Source: Hyposmocoma kahamanoa
Lineage: Eukaryota; Arthropoda; Insecta; Lepidoptera; Cosmopterigidae
Assembly (NCBI RefSeq): GCF_003589595.1
Contig: NW_020653200.1
Coordinates: 114,546-178,545, forward strand
Reading direction: 5' to 3'
Length of the DNA stretch: 64,000 nucleotides
Position numbers and translations under genes: made by a program. Shown here one piece after another: positions 52,916 to 63,337 of the stretch; the stretch's first letter is position 1, and each line of letters starts with the position of its first letter. The notes beneath the pieces were generated by a model. That model saw only the letters and a program-made list of their open reading frames with translations. It ran no database searches and was not told the DNA's origin.

Positions 52916-53644
52916 ATAGTTCGAGGTCCCCTTTAATTTGAATGTGCAGTAAGTAATTGATGTCCCTTATCTGGCCTTATTGAGTTATTTGCCGGTACGA
53001 ACTACATGTTCCTAGGCCAATTTTGCCAACACATTCTTGTCGGTTTGTAGCTATCATTTTGTACATATAAAGAATTTTCAATAACTAGTGGCTGGTATTT
53101 TTAAGGAGGTATAGGATAGAGGATATTGATTGATGCTAAAAAGTTGAGCAATAAAAAGACGTTCCTCTTTAATAATAATAACGCTCGTCATAATTTAAGC
53201 CATTTATATAGCAATTCGCTATCACTAAAATTTAAAATAATATAATGGTATTGTATTATACGAGCCAGGCAATCCCCTTTGCCGCCGAGGTATATATTGT
53301 GCAGGGTTATTTGTAGAATACTAAACAACTGAAACAACCTCTCAGGACCGTATTACCATAAACAATAAGTTTTGTTCCATCAGTTTTTAATAATTCAACA
53401 GATTTTACTTTAATACAAAAATTAAAGTATTTAAATAGGTCGTGATAACTGTGATAACTCTGTGCGGTAGCAAAAGAAAGCACGCGTGAGGTGTTGCTTA
53501 ATAACTTTACCAAAAATAGATCTAAAAAGTGTCACATAGTATAACAAAAAATTAAAGTATATTTTTTGGTAAATTTATTACCATTTGTAAAAAGTCACGG
53601 AACAAAAGTTGTAGTTTATGATGTTCATAATATCGCACTGTGAA
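52916..53644. other. No gene seen
   Basis: AT-rich intronic sequence; nothing recognised. Confidence 0.4.
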
Positions 53645-54010
53645 CACAATAGTGTATTAGCTCAAAAAGTACAATTTCTGAGAATCGATGAAAAAAACAA
53701 ATTACTCACTTCCCGTGAGAGATCATTAAAATTTATGTATTGGTTATAGTTTACAGACACCTACACAATTTTCTACTTGCAAATACTATATATTTAACAA
53801 TAAAAGGACACCAATATTTTTTTTTTATTAGAGCTGGTTTGGCTTGTACTAGCTCACATAACATGTGTCCCATTTTGAGTTAAGTAGATATATTTTAATA
53901 GTTTCTTACAATATTGTAACGACGGTTTTATTGATGTGTGAATCAAATTTTACGTTCAGTAACGATACAATCTTGAATTTCACGCTATTGTAATAGCTGT
54001 GCGATACAGT
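53645..54010 (+). repeat. Repeat E copy, uninterrupted
   Basis: ACAATAGTGTATTAGCTCAA .. TCATTAAAATTTATGTATTG .. ATTTTGAGTTAAGTAGATAT .. TTTTATTGATGTGTGAATCA. The last part corresponds to the site that MITE B occupies at 17709. Confidence 0.7.
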
Positions 54011-54045
54011 TCTGCGAGATTGTTAATATTTTACAAATTACCCTG

Positions 54046-54520
54046 TATACCAAATGACGGGATGAACAAGTCGTGCGCATGGTGGCGACACGCCTGTCCA
54101 TAACAATTGCAGTGCCACTCAGGGCTACCAATCGCAAACATCTGAGGAGCACTGGCACTGCATCAGTCACCCTGAGATATAAGCTGACAAGTCGATGTGC
54201 GTGCAATTTCACCAATCCTTACCTTTCAAAACTGAAACGCAGTTATACTCATATTACTGTTAAGCAGAAATAGGTAAGGCGGCAGGATTTCTGTTTTTTT
54301 CTCGTGTGGAAATCCTCCTAGCCGGAGATCTACTGGCCAAAGCCTTTGCGCACAGGGACCCAACCAGCGCCTGCGAGGAGCTACCTCCTCCCCATCTCCC
54401 TCCTCACGACGAAGCGGGGCACGACGCCCCGTCGTCCTCCTCGCGGCTGTCAAGCTGGCGATACTTTCCTGGAACAACTCTTCCACAAGGAGCTCTACTA
54501 CTACAAATTCGTTGTGGTCG
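54046..54520 (+). repeat. Repeat A copy split by an R1-like LINE end
   Basis: The left part 54052-54283 (AAATGACGGGATGAACAAGT .. GGTAAGGCGGCAGG) and right part 54468-54520 (ACTTTCCTGGAACAACTCTT then CCACAAGGAGCTC) make one copy. Confidence 0.8.
54284..54465 (-). mobile_element. R1-like LINE 3' end with A-rich tail, nested in repeat A
   Basis: The minus-strand sequence is GC-rich (CGCGAGGAGGACGACGGGGC .. AGTAGATCTCCGGCTAGGAG) and ends in a short A-rich tail (GAGAAAAAAACAG). Very different base composition from its surroundings. The clade call is tentative. Confidence 0.55.
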
Positions 54521-55288
54521 GGTGTTACAACAACTACTCTCTCAACATTGAAAAGCGTTACATAAACCAGTGAATAGTTTAGGATTATAGTTAAAGTGGA
54601 GCTCTTTATTTCTGAGAAATGGTAAGTTTTTGTGACAACCACCATCAGTTACTTGGTTGCAAAATGGGGTTTATACAATACCAAAACTTAATTAGATAAG
54701 TTTGTCAATTAAATTAATCCTGCCAAGAATCGAACCTGGGCATTTATCTTTGAAAAAAAATGAACCCACACTTGGCCACTTAAAAAAAAGTTTTATTCGT
54801 TCTTGACTTGAATAGCCCGAAATTGTAGTTTCGGAAAAAACATATTAGTCGTACATTAAGAAGACGGATGTAAAGCGATTCGTGCAAATGGTTGATATAT
54901 GAATGCCTTAAGGATGGAGTGTACCCGATTTTCTAGTCGACCGAATGAGACAATATATACACGTTCTCCCTATTGTCCTCTCAAGAACAGGCGTTATTCC
55001 AAAATCATCTTCTTCATAGCCCAAGGTCTTTAAGAAACTCTCTTCATTACCATTAACTTACAAAAAGTTGCAATTATAAGTACATACCGAATTGACAGAA
55101 AGTTCATGCAGGTAGTAGAAGAAGGCAAAATAGGTACTCATTACTATACACTCTCAACACAGATTACACACCGCATTTATTTGATTACGGTCCGTAAATG
55201 TAGCTAAAATCAGTCAAAAAATATAATAATAACAATAACAGATGCTCCATACGACACGTATTGTTCGCTAGTTCTTGAACCTGAGTTC
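54521..55288. other. No gene seen
   Basis: AT-rich intronic sequence; nothing recognised. Confidence 0.4.
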
Positions 55289-55291
55289 TTA

Positions 55292-55628
55292 GGGTCGAAA
55301 CACAAAACTGCGAATGCGAATTCGCAACGCTGAAAATTGCGACGCGAATTGCTACGATGCGATATCGTGCGGCAAAGCGTCTCACTACCACGGTTCGGGT
55401 GATCATTCCTTCGACGATCATCAACGGCACTAAACGTATTTTACAGAGCTGGATCCTTAAAAGAATGTTGCACTGCTGTTATTGATAAGCAAATATAGGA
55501 AAAAACAAAAGAAGATTAACATCGCAGGAATGCGCGATGCGGAGCAATTCGCAAATTCTTGCGAAGCGACGTGCGAGCTCGTAGATTTCTGCAATGCGAC
55601 GTCGCATCGCACTTTTGTGATTCGACCC
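55292..55628. mobile_element. PIF/Harbinger-like MITE
   Basis: Termini GGGTCGAAACACAAAACTGC (left) and GGGTCGAATCACAAAAGTGC (right, inverted) are flanked on both sides by TTA (55289-55291 and 55629-55631). The 3-bp TTA duplication and GGG start are characteristic of PIF/Harbinger. The interior has CG-rich GCGATGCGA motifs and no transposase. Confidence 0.75.
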
Positions 55629-55631
55629 TTA

Positions 55632-56239
55632 ACCCCGATCGACTGTGCCATTGCCGGAAAATACTGCTTCTCCCATTTAAAAATGTACTATACTATGAGT
55701 AACAGTCAGCCTTACATATACCGGCATCAAAAAAATTCGCAATGACACAGTTTAAAGGGTTCGGCAGCAAGCAATTGTTGGCATGCATGCACGTTACATA
55801 ACAATATACAATTATTTTCCTATTTATATAACACATCCAATCAGAGTTATGTAACGTCAGTTACGCATATAAATTTAATGCACGAAAAATGCTTCATAAC
55901 ATTTATGTAATACACCGTCCTATCAGAAGCGTCATATTATACGGTGACGACGGAGTTAAGGACCACGGAATTCTGTCAGAAAAAGCTAAATAGACACGAC
56001 GACTGTTAGCAGCGCGTCTGCAGCGATTCAGTCGCGATGCTGTAGCGATGTAGTCGATAAATCGTTTTACACACAAAACAGCAACACAATCGCGACGCAA
56101 ATGCCATGCAAATACGATGTACGTTTTTAATGATTCAACATAAGCGACTGCGTAGATGCAAGTCTCGCGGTTGCCTCTCTCTCACCGCCTGTAAATCGCT
56201 AGTTTTACAAAAGCGCGATTGTAGTTGTAGTGTGTGTTT
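55632..56239. other. No gene seen
   Basis: It contains a CG-richer part (55940-56220) with CGATG/CGACG motifs resembling the Harbinger-like MITE interior, but no clear termini. Confidence 0.4.
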
Positions 56240-56540
56240 TTTTTATGATATCAAATGGTGGGACGAGCAAGTCGTACGCCTGATGGTATGCTACACGCCT
56301 GTCCAGTTGCAGTGCCACTCGGAGCTTTAAATCGCAAAGATCTGAGGAGCACTGCCACTGCGCCCATCACCCTGAGACATAAGTTTACAAGTCCCATATG
56401 CCTGTAATCTCACCAGCACCCTTACCCTTTAAAACCGGAACACAGTAATGCTGACATTACTACTTGGCGGCAGAAATAGATAAGGTGGCAGTACTTCCCT
56501 GGACGAACTCTTTCTCAAGGACCTCTACTGCTACCATAAC
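56240..56540 (+). repeat. Repeat A, best full-length copy
   Basis: It runs unbroken from TTTTTTATGATATCAAATGG then TGGGACGAGCAAGTCGTACG through CCTGTCCAGTTGCAGTGCC, CACCCTGAGACATAAGTTTA, ACACAGTAATGCTGACATTA and CTTGGCGGCAGAAATAG to CTTTCTCAAGGACCTCTACT. It is useful as a reference for the family. Confidence 0.9.
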
Positions 56541-56544
56541 CGCT

Positions 56545-56760
56545 CTATTGCGTTGTGGATATTCCAAAGATTCGTATGAAGCGTTACGCTTCCGCATTTT
56601 TATGACGAAGGGCTATGGAGTGAAATTACCTGGTTGGCAACTAATTCCCAGTGCACTTACAATTCTGGCCTTTTCAAGGCGAGAGTGAAAAGGCATTATT
56701 TAGGAGACCATCGTTCACTTTTCATTAGGTGAGATGGAGGTCAAATCTCCTTGTCATAAC
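56545..56760 (+). mobile_element. CR1-like LINE 3' end, same family as 47930-50900
   Basis: GTGGATATTCCAAAGATTCG .. GCGTTACGCTTCC then CTTTTCAAGGCGAGAGTGAA .. CATTAGGTGAGATGGAGGTC matches 50690-50895. The coding part is broken by a TGA. Confidence 0.75.
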
Positions 56761-57054
56761 TACATGCAAATCTACATGCTGTTTTTTTACATTTTATTTA
56801 GTATCCCTTTTATTGTTAAGCAAAATCAGCGTTGTCGACATTTTTGAAATAAAAAACACTAGGTACCAATGTCTCATCAATCATCGATCATGCGCACTTA
56901 TGGTACTATAACGGTGACGTAGTCTTGGGTTTGCGTAGAGATCCTTTTATATTACATTTTATTTTCGTATTAATTCATAGAAGCTTCTTCTAGAACTGCC
57001 AAGATGTTCTTCTTTTTTCTTACTTATTTTTTAATACAATTCCACACACAAGCC

Positions 57055-57090
<36 letters not shown>

Positions 57091-57342
57091 TAAATAATAA
57101 ATATATCCGTTCAGTCAGTATTTCTACTCATAGAACAGAGCCTAGACTACAGTACCAACACGACCACAAAGTGCTGGAATAATATTTCACCTATACGCTA
57201 TCTATAGCTATATAGGTTGTCTAATATATATATGAGACAACCAAACCCAAATTTAAAGCACTACACAGGCAACATCTACTCTCATGTTATGTTTTTCTTT
57301 TCTGTTTAATCTTTATTCGTGTTATATGAATGAACAAAGTGT

Positions 57343-57374
<32 letters not shown>

Positions 57375-58074
57375 TGATCCATCCATCTATCCATCCAGAT
57401 GGATGGATGGATGGATAGATATCCATCCGTCCGGTCCATCCATCTGTCGGTCGGTCCGTCCGTCCGTCCATCCATCCATCTATCTATCTCGAAAGTGCAA
57501 ATGCGCACTTATTCTCTCATATAAAAAAACATGATTTTGAATACCTTTACCTACAGTTAAATGAAATGAATGAAAAACTTTGATGTCGAGCTTTTTTTTG
57601 TTATCCAAAAATTTATTCTTTATCCAAAAATCTCCATCTAAAACACGCATAGATGTCTTGAAAGTATTTCAAAGGATGAAAGTGTGACCCAGCGACTTAG
57701 ATATTTTTCACGATTCAGAGGTTGCCGTTCAAACCATTGTTTTTACTAATTATCTGTCACTATTGGCAGCTGGCTCACTTCCACCATATTGGATGTAACG
57801 TCTCTATTTCGGTTGGAGCGTTAATGTTGCGGGAGATGACATAGAAAGTAACCATCGGACTATAACAACCTGTTTCACAACTGTCCAGCCGACATTGGAA
57901 ACCTGGAATTATGGGAGGTCGTGACCATCCAGAATATATTTTGTTTATGGATATTGGCGCCTATTGGGGCAAACACAAATGTAAATTTCCGTATGACTTT
58001 TTCGTTATAAATAAGACTTATTAAAGTTGTTGAATCTTTGCCTAACTGGGTGATGAAATACTTTCACAGATTTC
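56761..58074. other. No gene seen; two microsatellite areas
   Basis: (AT)n lies at 57058-57086. A compound tetranucleotide tract at 57343-57490 contains (CTAT)n, (CATC)n, (GATG)n, (GGTC/CGTC)n and again (CATC/CTAT)n, with part of it inverted so that it can fold back. The segment 56900-57015 is shared with 48937-49105. Confidence 0.7.
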
Positions 58075-58312
58075 TCATAGATGGCGCTACGACTATAAAG
58101 TCGTTAAAAACCAGATAAAAAGATCCGACAAAGAAGCACATAGAAATTTCGTGAGTTTCGTTGGTTCGTTTCGTGGCTTAGTTGGAACAGCGTCTGCCAC
58201 GGTTTGCTAGAAGACGTCGGTTCGAATCCGTCCAAATCGCAGGAATTTTTTCTAACCGTTCAATTAAGAAACTAATGGAGTAATTTCACAAAAAATAATT
58301 GATTATCATGTT
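58075..58312 (+). mobile_element. SINE2, most complete copy
   Basis: Upstream part ATAGATGGCGCTACGACTAT .. GACAAAGAAGCACATAGAAA, tRNA-like part GTGGCTTAGTTGGAACAGCG .. GACGTCGGTTCGAATCC, and tail AACTAATGGAGTAATTTCAC. The A and B boxes are about 35 nt apart. Confidence 0.7.
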
Positions 58313-58440
58313 GCTGGTACACACTGACATTTATTAAAAACACTTAATTTTCTTGCACTTGAAATTGTAGATCATAGGCTATTAAGTACAACTATAGTAA
58401 ACCTACGGTTTAAACAGAGCTATAGGTGCAATTTTTTAAA

Positions 58441-58600
58441 TGATTCTAAGTGACACGACGAATAAGTCGTGTGCCTGCTATTAAACGACACGCTTGTCCA
58501 TAGCATTTTCTGTGCCACCCAGAGCTTTAAATCGCAAAGATGTAAGGGGCACTGTCAACCTGAGACATAAGTTGACAAGTTCCATTTGCCTGTAACTGTG
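58441..58600 (+). repeat. Repeat A copy, 5' half
   Basis: TAAGTGACACGACGAATAAG .. CTGTGCCACCCAGAGCTTTA .. CATAAGTTGACAAGTTCCAT. Confidence 0.8.
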
Positions 58601-59316
58601 ATTTATGAAATCAATCAGGCTGTAAAGCTTAAGTCAAGAACGGCGGCTGAGATGATGAGTTTCTGGATAGTCTGTTATTCGTCACGAAGCGAAAATCAGC
58701 GAAGAAATTAAAACCATTTGTACATATTGTACATCGTATAATAAACGTGTACTATTTAATTCAGTTGATATAATATGTATATTTTATCAAAGTTGATATA
58801 TAAGTATGACTACAGGTAATGTCGACGTATGTTGTGTTTTTTTCTATCGTGAAAATTTTTAATAATCGTGTTTTCACATCGTATGGCAATCAGTGTACAT
58901 CCTCAACTTCACTATATATTTTTTCCAAAGTGGTTCATTCAACACTTTCACTGCTATGTGGAATTAACCAAAGCCATTTGAGGTTGTATAGACTTTTAAT
59001 AGTTCACATTCGGTCTCTACTGTTAATGGCACTTATGAATGTAAATTTGTATTTGAAATTCTAAGTATGATTTATTACTATAGAAGCAATGTGTCAAATT
59101 CAATTGTATATTATGACGATCAATAACGACATCAATGCGAAATGGGCTAAGCTCTCCGCAGCGTCGCTGCCGCTGTCCAAACGTATAAGGAATGTAAACC
59201 ATCAATCTGTGTACTCTACCTTCACCTGACCAAGTACATTTCATGAAAGGGTGATAAATAGCCCAGTTTCTCACCACTTTTGCACATTTATGCTAAAGTT
59301 GATTAATATTGTACAG
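58601..59316 (+). other. End of TrpA1 intron 1
   Basis: It includes the short repeat at 58900-58995 (see 33550-33645) and ends with the acceptor TTAATATTGTACAG. I find no alternative first exon here that I can defend. Confidence 0.5.
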
Positions 59317-59473
59317 GCAGCAGAAAGCGGCAATGTGGAAGACTTTATGCGCTTGTACCTGAGTGAACCATCGCGACTGGCCGTTCGGGATTCCCGGGGA
59401 CGCACCGCGGCCCATCAGGCCGCAGCCAGGAACAACACTAATATACTGCATTTCATCAACAACTACGCGGGAG
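59317..59473 (+). CDS. TrpA1: TrpA1 exon, first ankyrin repeat
   Basis: A 157-nt exon, phase 0 start and phase 1 end, between ATTGTACAG and GGGAG|GTTAGT. It encodes AAESGNVEDFMRLYLSEPSR then LAVRDSRGRTAAHQAAARNN and the start of the next repeat. The D-x-x-G-R-T-A-x-H-x-A-A pattern is an ankyrin repeat. The sequence is very close to the start of the ankyrin domain of insect TRPA1 channels. The ankyrin stack is cytosolic and regulates gating by heat and reactive chemicals. Confidence 0.93.
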
Positions 59474-59828
59474 GTTAGTCATGTTGCACCGCAACTACTG
59501 GGCGTACCATCAATACGTCCCAACTCACACTATATTACGCCTCACGATCGGGCTCGAGTTTAAAAAAAAAACTCAGTTTCTGCCATATAACACAACATTA
59601 TGACCCCATAATGTTGTCATCACTGTGAAATAAACGTTACAGTTAAACTTGGTACAGAATTATCTCTGATTACTAAACCTCATGCATTCAACCATTTGTA
59701 CTACCACACTGCTGCCCCAAATTAGATTAACCAGACCCACTGCAGACTATTAAAAAAAGCAACATGTATCTTTAAAAACTGTAATGATAATAACAATGGT
59801 GCTCTGAAAAGTTCGTTTTGTTGAACAG
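59474..59828 (+). other. TrpA1 intron
   Basis: 355 nt, GTTAGT to TTGAACAG; no repeat recognised. Confidence 0.85.
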
Positions 59829-59919
59829 ACCTGAATGCCCAAGATAATACCGGGAATACTCCACTACACTTGGCCGTCGAAAGCGAAGCTTTGGATGCTA
59901 TTGAGTTTTTACTACAGAA
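59829..59919 (+). CDS. TrpA1: TrpA1 exon, second ankyrin repeat
   Basis: 91 nt. The split codon G|AC gives D, then LNAQDNTGNTPLHLAVESEA and LDAIEFLLQ, ending AGAA|GTAAGT. The N-T-P-L-H-L-A-V-E signature is a textbook ankyrin repeat and matches TRPA1 at the expected position. The phase fits both neighbours (59473 phase 1, 63338 completing AA|A). Confidence 0.95.
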
Positions 59920-60358
59920 GTAAGTACCTTATATAAGTACAAAGTGCAAATGGAAGTAAATTAAAAATCAAATATGTGAAGGTTCAATCGTACACAATAG
60001 CTGCACTGACATTGAATATTCTTTTCATGCGGTTGATTTTCGCACCCTCCGTCCACATATAATTAGTAATATTAGTATTTCACACAAGCACAACTAAAGT
60101 CACAAAGACCACCAAAAATACACCCGCCTCTCTACGAGGTTTCCTCATGAGTTGTTGATTGTTCCACGTTCGGCCTAGCTGTGAGTTCGCTCTTCTGAGC
60201 TTGGTTTTATTTATACTCCACCACCTCCACTTACCATCGCATGAGAATCTGGTGAATTATGAATTGTTTCTAATTAATGTTTAGCGAACAGCAAATTAAT
60301 TTTCTTTCTTTTTTTTGAACATAGATTTCCGTAAAGTAACACCTGAATCTATTGATTA
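59920..60358 (+). other. TrpA1 intron 3, left part
   Basis: Intronic sequence between the ankyrin exon and the nested minus-strand gene. The intron spans 59920-63337. Confidence 0.6.
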
Positions 60359-60364
60359 TTTATT
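60359..60364 (-). promoter_or_regulatory. Polyadenylation signal of the nested gene
   Basis: AATAAA on the minus strand, about 35 nt after the stop codon at 60399. Confidence 0.6.
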
Positions 60365-60398
60365 TTAACCAATCTTTGTTTTTTCTTGTCTTAAATTC

Positions 60399-61159
60399 TT
60401 AAGAAACTTTTTTTTTTTTCTTCTTACTAGGACCGGGTTGATGATAATGTAGAAGTCTTATATAACTAATAATATCATTCAGATCAACGTTCATTCGAAG
60501 TATTTTCTGGTAAACAAAAAGAGTATTTTCAAAATTTCGAAACATCTTTTCGCCTTCTTGTTGTTGCACACCTTGTAATAATTTGTGTTGATCAAATACG
60601 TTAATTCTTAGAGCGTGAAAGAGGAAACCTATTTTGTATCTTTTGTCGTCCATGATTGGTTTCCTAAAGTCTAAAGAACGATAAATAAATCTCCGTGCGT
60701 TTAGAAGCCAAGCGAGACTTAACTTTTTAACCAGATTATGTTTGTATTCTTCAGTCACGTTCGGCGGGTTGTCCCTGTCAATGAAACCCTCGTACCAATA
60801 ATCAGATATCACCCGCGACCAGGTAGTGCGTCTCGTATCGGGACGCCTCTTCTTTCTGCGTACTGTCTTTTCAATGATTCCAGGCAATAATGTTTCCATT
60901 TTTTTTAAACTTTTTAAAGTAGGATCATTGCTTCTGCCTGTATCACTGTGTAATGCGCGTCTGAACATACGATCCATAAAGTCCTCTCCCATATCGACAC
61001 TTTCCACGCGTTCATCGTCGAGTTCCTCTTCTGGTTCCGGATAATAGTAGACTTCTTTTACTGCGAACTCCAGCAACCCATGAGCAGCTTTTATACAAGC
61101 GCTTTTTGCAGGTGTATTTTTTCTTGTGTTCATTTTCGACGCTTGAGCTGCCATGGCAC
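60399..61159 (-). CDS. Unrecognised secreted protein, exon 2 (nested in a TrpA1 intron)
   Basis: Minus-strand exon from the acceptor AATAG at 61160 to a TAA at 60399. It completes Cys-Ala and continues MAAQASKMNTRKNTPAKS... The protein has an acidic patch (EPEEELDDERVES), a basic cluster (TVRRKKRRPDTRR), aromatic-rich segments (SDYWYEGFIDRD, ARRFIYRSLDFRKP) and a mostly helical C-terminus ending in a lysine run (PGPSKKKKKKVS). It has only one or two cysteines, no repeats and no transmembrane segment after the signal peptide. I do not recognise the family. The frame is uninterrupted over 251 codons, and a polyadenylation signal follows. The M at 61154 looks like a start, but the signal peptide upstream suggests it is internal. 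Confidence 0.7.
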
Positions 61160-61329
61160 CTATTTATAAAAAAATCAAGCCCGTGTTATAAGAGGTTTAT
61201 ATAGAATTAATTAATATTGTGATCGGGTGACGTATACGTGAACTTTTAAACTCTCATCTTCGCCGTATCAAATTTTTTTATCATTACTTAAAAAACCAAA
61301 ATCGTTAAAATAAATACTTGAATACTTAC

Positions 61330-61396
61330 AGAAAAGAATAGGAGTCAGGCATATTAATATTATTTGTAATTTAATCTTTTTCCGCACTATCATCAT
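61330..61396 (-). CDS. Signal-peptide exon of the nested secreted protein
   Basis: From ATG at 61396 the frame reads MMIVRKKIKLQIILICLTPI then LF, and ends in T|GTAAGT. A basic start (RKKIK) followed by a long hydrophobic run is a classic signal peptide. Joined in phase to exon 2 it leads to ..CAMAAQA-S, an A-x-A cleavage site. The intron is 170 nt. A 16-codon upstream frame (ATG at about 61421) overlaps the start in another frame. The whole precursor would be about 275 residues. Confidence 0.6.
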
Positions 61397-62227
61397 ATTG
61401 TTCATGCAGGCCGATCTTCATGTGATTTGAAAGGAACATTATTGTTGTAACGGTCCTAAACCAGTATTTCGTAATATGATTTGGTCGATAAACAATTAAT
61501 TAAGTGTAAACATGAGTAGTTACAAAAATTGATAACGGCTTGGTTTATGGACAAAATCTTAACCAAACATATCAACCAAGCGAAGGCGAAAAATGTACAG
61601 CTACTTCTGTAATTTTTAGAATAATATAAATAGTGGATGAAAACGATGAAAACACAGATAGGCGTTAAGACACCTAGGATGCTACAGTGCCAAAATCATA
61701 ATATCACCGCGGATAATTAAATTTTGTGTTGGGTCATTTTCATTCCAGAAAGAAGACGCAGCGCTTGCTGCATCTTCTTTTTCATTTTTTTGTTTCAAGA
61801 AACGTATCCGTATTCTGAAGAAGATAAGATTATGTTGCAATGATATTTTATTGCAGCGTCAAAACAGGCGACTATAATTGACACCTAATCTGGAAAAATA
61901 CTTCCAAATGATTGCACGTTTTTTTGTTGTTGCTTTATACATTTTTGAAAACCCACGTCGATGCACTCTGCATGTTCTTAACAATTAAATACTGCTTTTA
62001 TGATTTTATTTTCATTTTATTAAGTTCCTCAAGGTAAGCAATAATGCACTTACCCACTGCTGGCTAAAGCACAGATAATTCCATTTTAGTCAGCGGCTGT
62101 ACTCTATTTAGGCACCAACATTTTCCCAGGCAACATGTATTTATTAGTGCTCACTTACTATCATTCCCATAAGTGTAATGCTGGCCGCTCTTTAGAGATC
62201 CAGCATGGCTTCCAGAAGAGTTTCGGT
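61397..62227. other. No further gene seen (within TrpA1 intron 3)
   Basis: It holds the presumed promoter of the nested gene; I see no recognisable motif. The rest is AT-rich. Confidence 0.45.
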
Positions 62228-62872
62228 AGCAGTGGAGTTCTTTTTGAAAGAGTTCGTCCAGGGAAGTACTGCCACCTTACCTATTTCTGCTGCCAAGCAC
62301 TAATGTGAACATTACTTGGTACTTGGTACTTGGTGCAACGGTCTGGTGTCCGCAACTCGACGTCAAGGCGCCTATTTTGCGTGTGGTGGGTGCAGGGTCC
62401 TACTCGTGCCACCCAAGCTCCTCCAGGAATCTCAGCAGCCTCCTCGGTTTGCTGAAGACTTCGGGGAGCGACCTTGGCACTCCAAGGTACTTTGCCCTGT
62501 AGTTGGCCACGCCGGAGCACTGTAGTAGGATGTGCGCAGCCGTTTCCTCCCCCTCCATGCACGCTCTGCATAGAGGGCTGTCTGTGATACCTAAATTGAA
62601 AAGGTGTTTATTGTATGGACCATGACCCGTTAGGGCGGCAGTTAGAGTGCGAAGCTCTTGCCTTTTGAGTTTATAATGTGAGCATTACTGCGTACCATTT
62701 TTGAAGGGCAAAGGTGCTGGTGAAATTACAGGCACATGGGACTTGTCAACTTATGTCTCAGGGTGACGGGCGCTGTTGCGGTACCCATAAGATCTTTGCG
62801 ATTTAAAGCTCTGAATGGCACTGCAACTGTTATGGATTGGCGTGTCGCTTACCACCAGGCGCACGGCTTTTT
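62228..62872 (-). repeat. Repeat A copy split by a LINE
   Basis: The left part (62228-62316: AGCAGTGGAGTTCTTTTTGA .. CAAGCACTAATGTG) and right part (62674-62872: TAATGTGAGCATTACTGCGT .. ACCAGGCGCACGGC) form one minus-strand copy after removal of the LINE. Confidence 0.85.
62317..62673 (-). mobile_element. LINE 3' fragment with 16-bp target duplication
   Basis: The minus-strand frame reads LTAALTGHGPYNKHLFNLGI, SPLCRACMEGEETAAHILLQ and FLEELGWHE followed by a stop. The C..C....H....C pattern after an RNase H-like segment is typical of Jockey/R1/I-group LINE C-termini. The flanks TAATGTGAACATTACT (62301-62316) and TAATGTGAGCATTACT (62674-62689) are the target duplication inside repeat A. The 3' end has a short AAGTACC repeat instead of poly(A). 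Confidence 0.8.
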
Positions 62873-62875
62873 CTC

Positions 62876-63060
62876 AAAGTCTCCAAATTAATGGAATTTC
62901 AATTGGAAATTCAACGCGCAATGGCTGAAGCTATTTTTCATCAATTTGCCAATAGAGAGGTTTTGCAACAACTACTTAATGTTGGCATCATACCAAAGCC
63001 CTTTATCAATTTTTCGCATACTAAGGTTAAAATTTCGATTCTCTACTTTATACAGTTGTA
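62876..63060 (+). other. Coding-like open frame of unknown origin
   Basis: After the broken repeat A, the frame KLMEFQLEIQRAMAEAIFHQ then FANREVLQQLLNVGIIPKPF looks protein-like (amphipathic helix pattern, normal amino-acid use). It has no clear splice acceptor and no recognised family. It lies just before a TrpA1 exon but does not fit an ankyrin repeat. It may be a host-gene retro-fragment, part of a transposon, or chance. Confidence 0.3.
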
Positions 63061-63337
63061 AATAATAATACAAATCCACAATTAACTTTTAAAACTATAA
63101 TTATATTGCTTAGTTCTGTGCACTACAGTGCATTTTCGAGTATCTGTTAGATAAAGGCAAGTATAATGATAAAGGTGAATATAAGAACTGTAGTCGACGG
63201 ACAATTGCCACACTTGTGCACTAATCACTACGCTTACGCAAATTTTCCAATTATATTTACCATGTCAATGTCTCAACTCCGTTGTACTAATAACTAATAT
63301 ACCTTACGTAAATACTAGAAAACAGCTTTTGTTACAG

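Noticed and set aside
54226..54645. 139-codon minus-strand frame
   Set aside because: It spans repeat A and the nested R1-like LINE end; no coherent domain.
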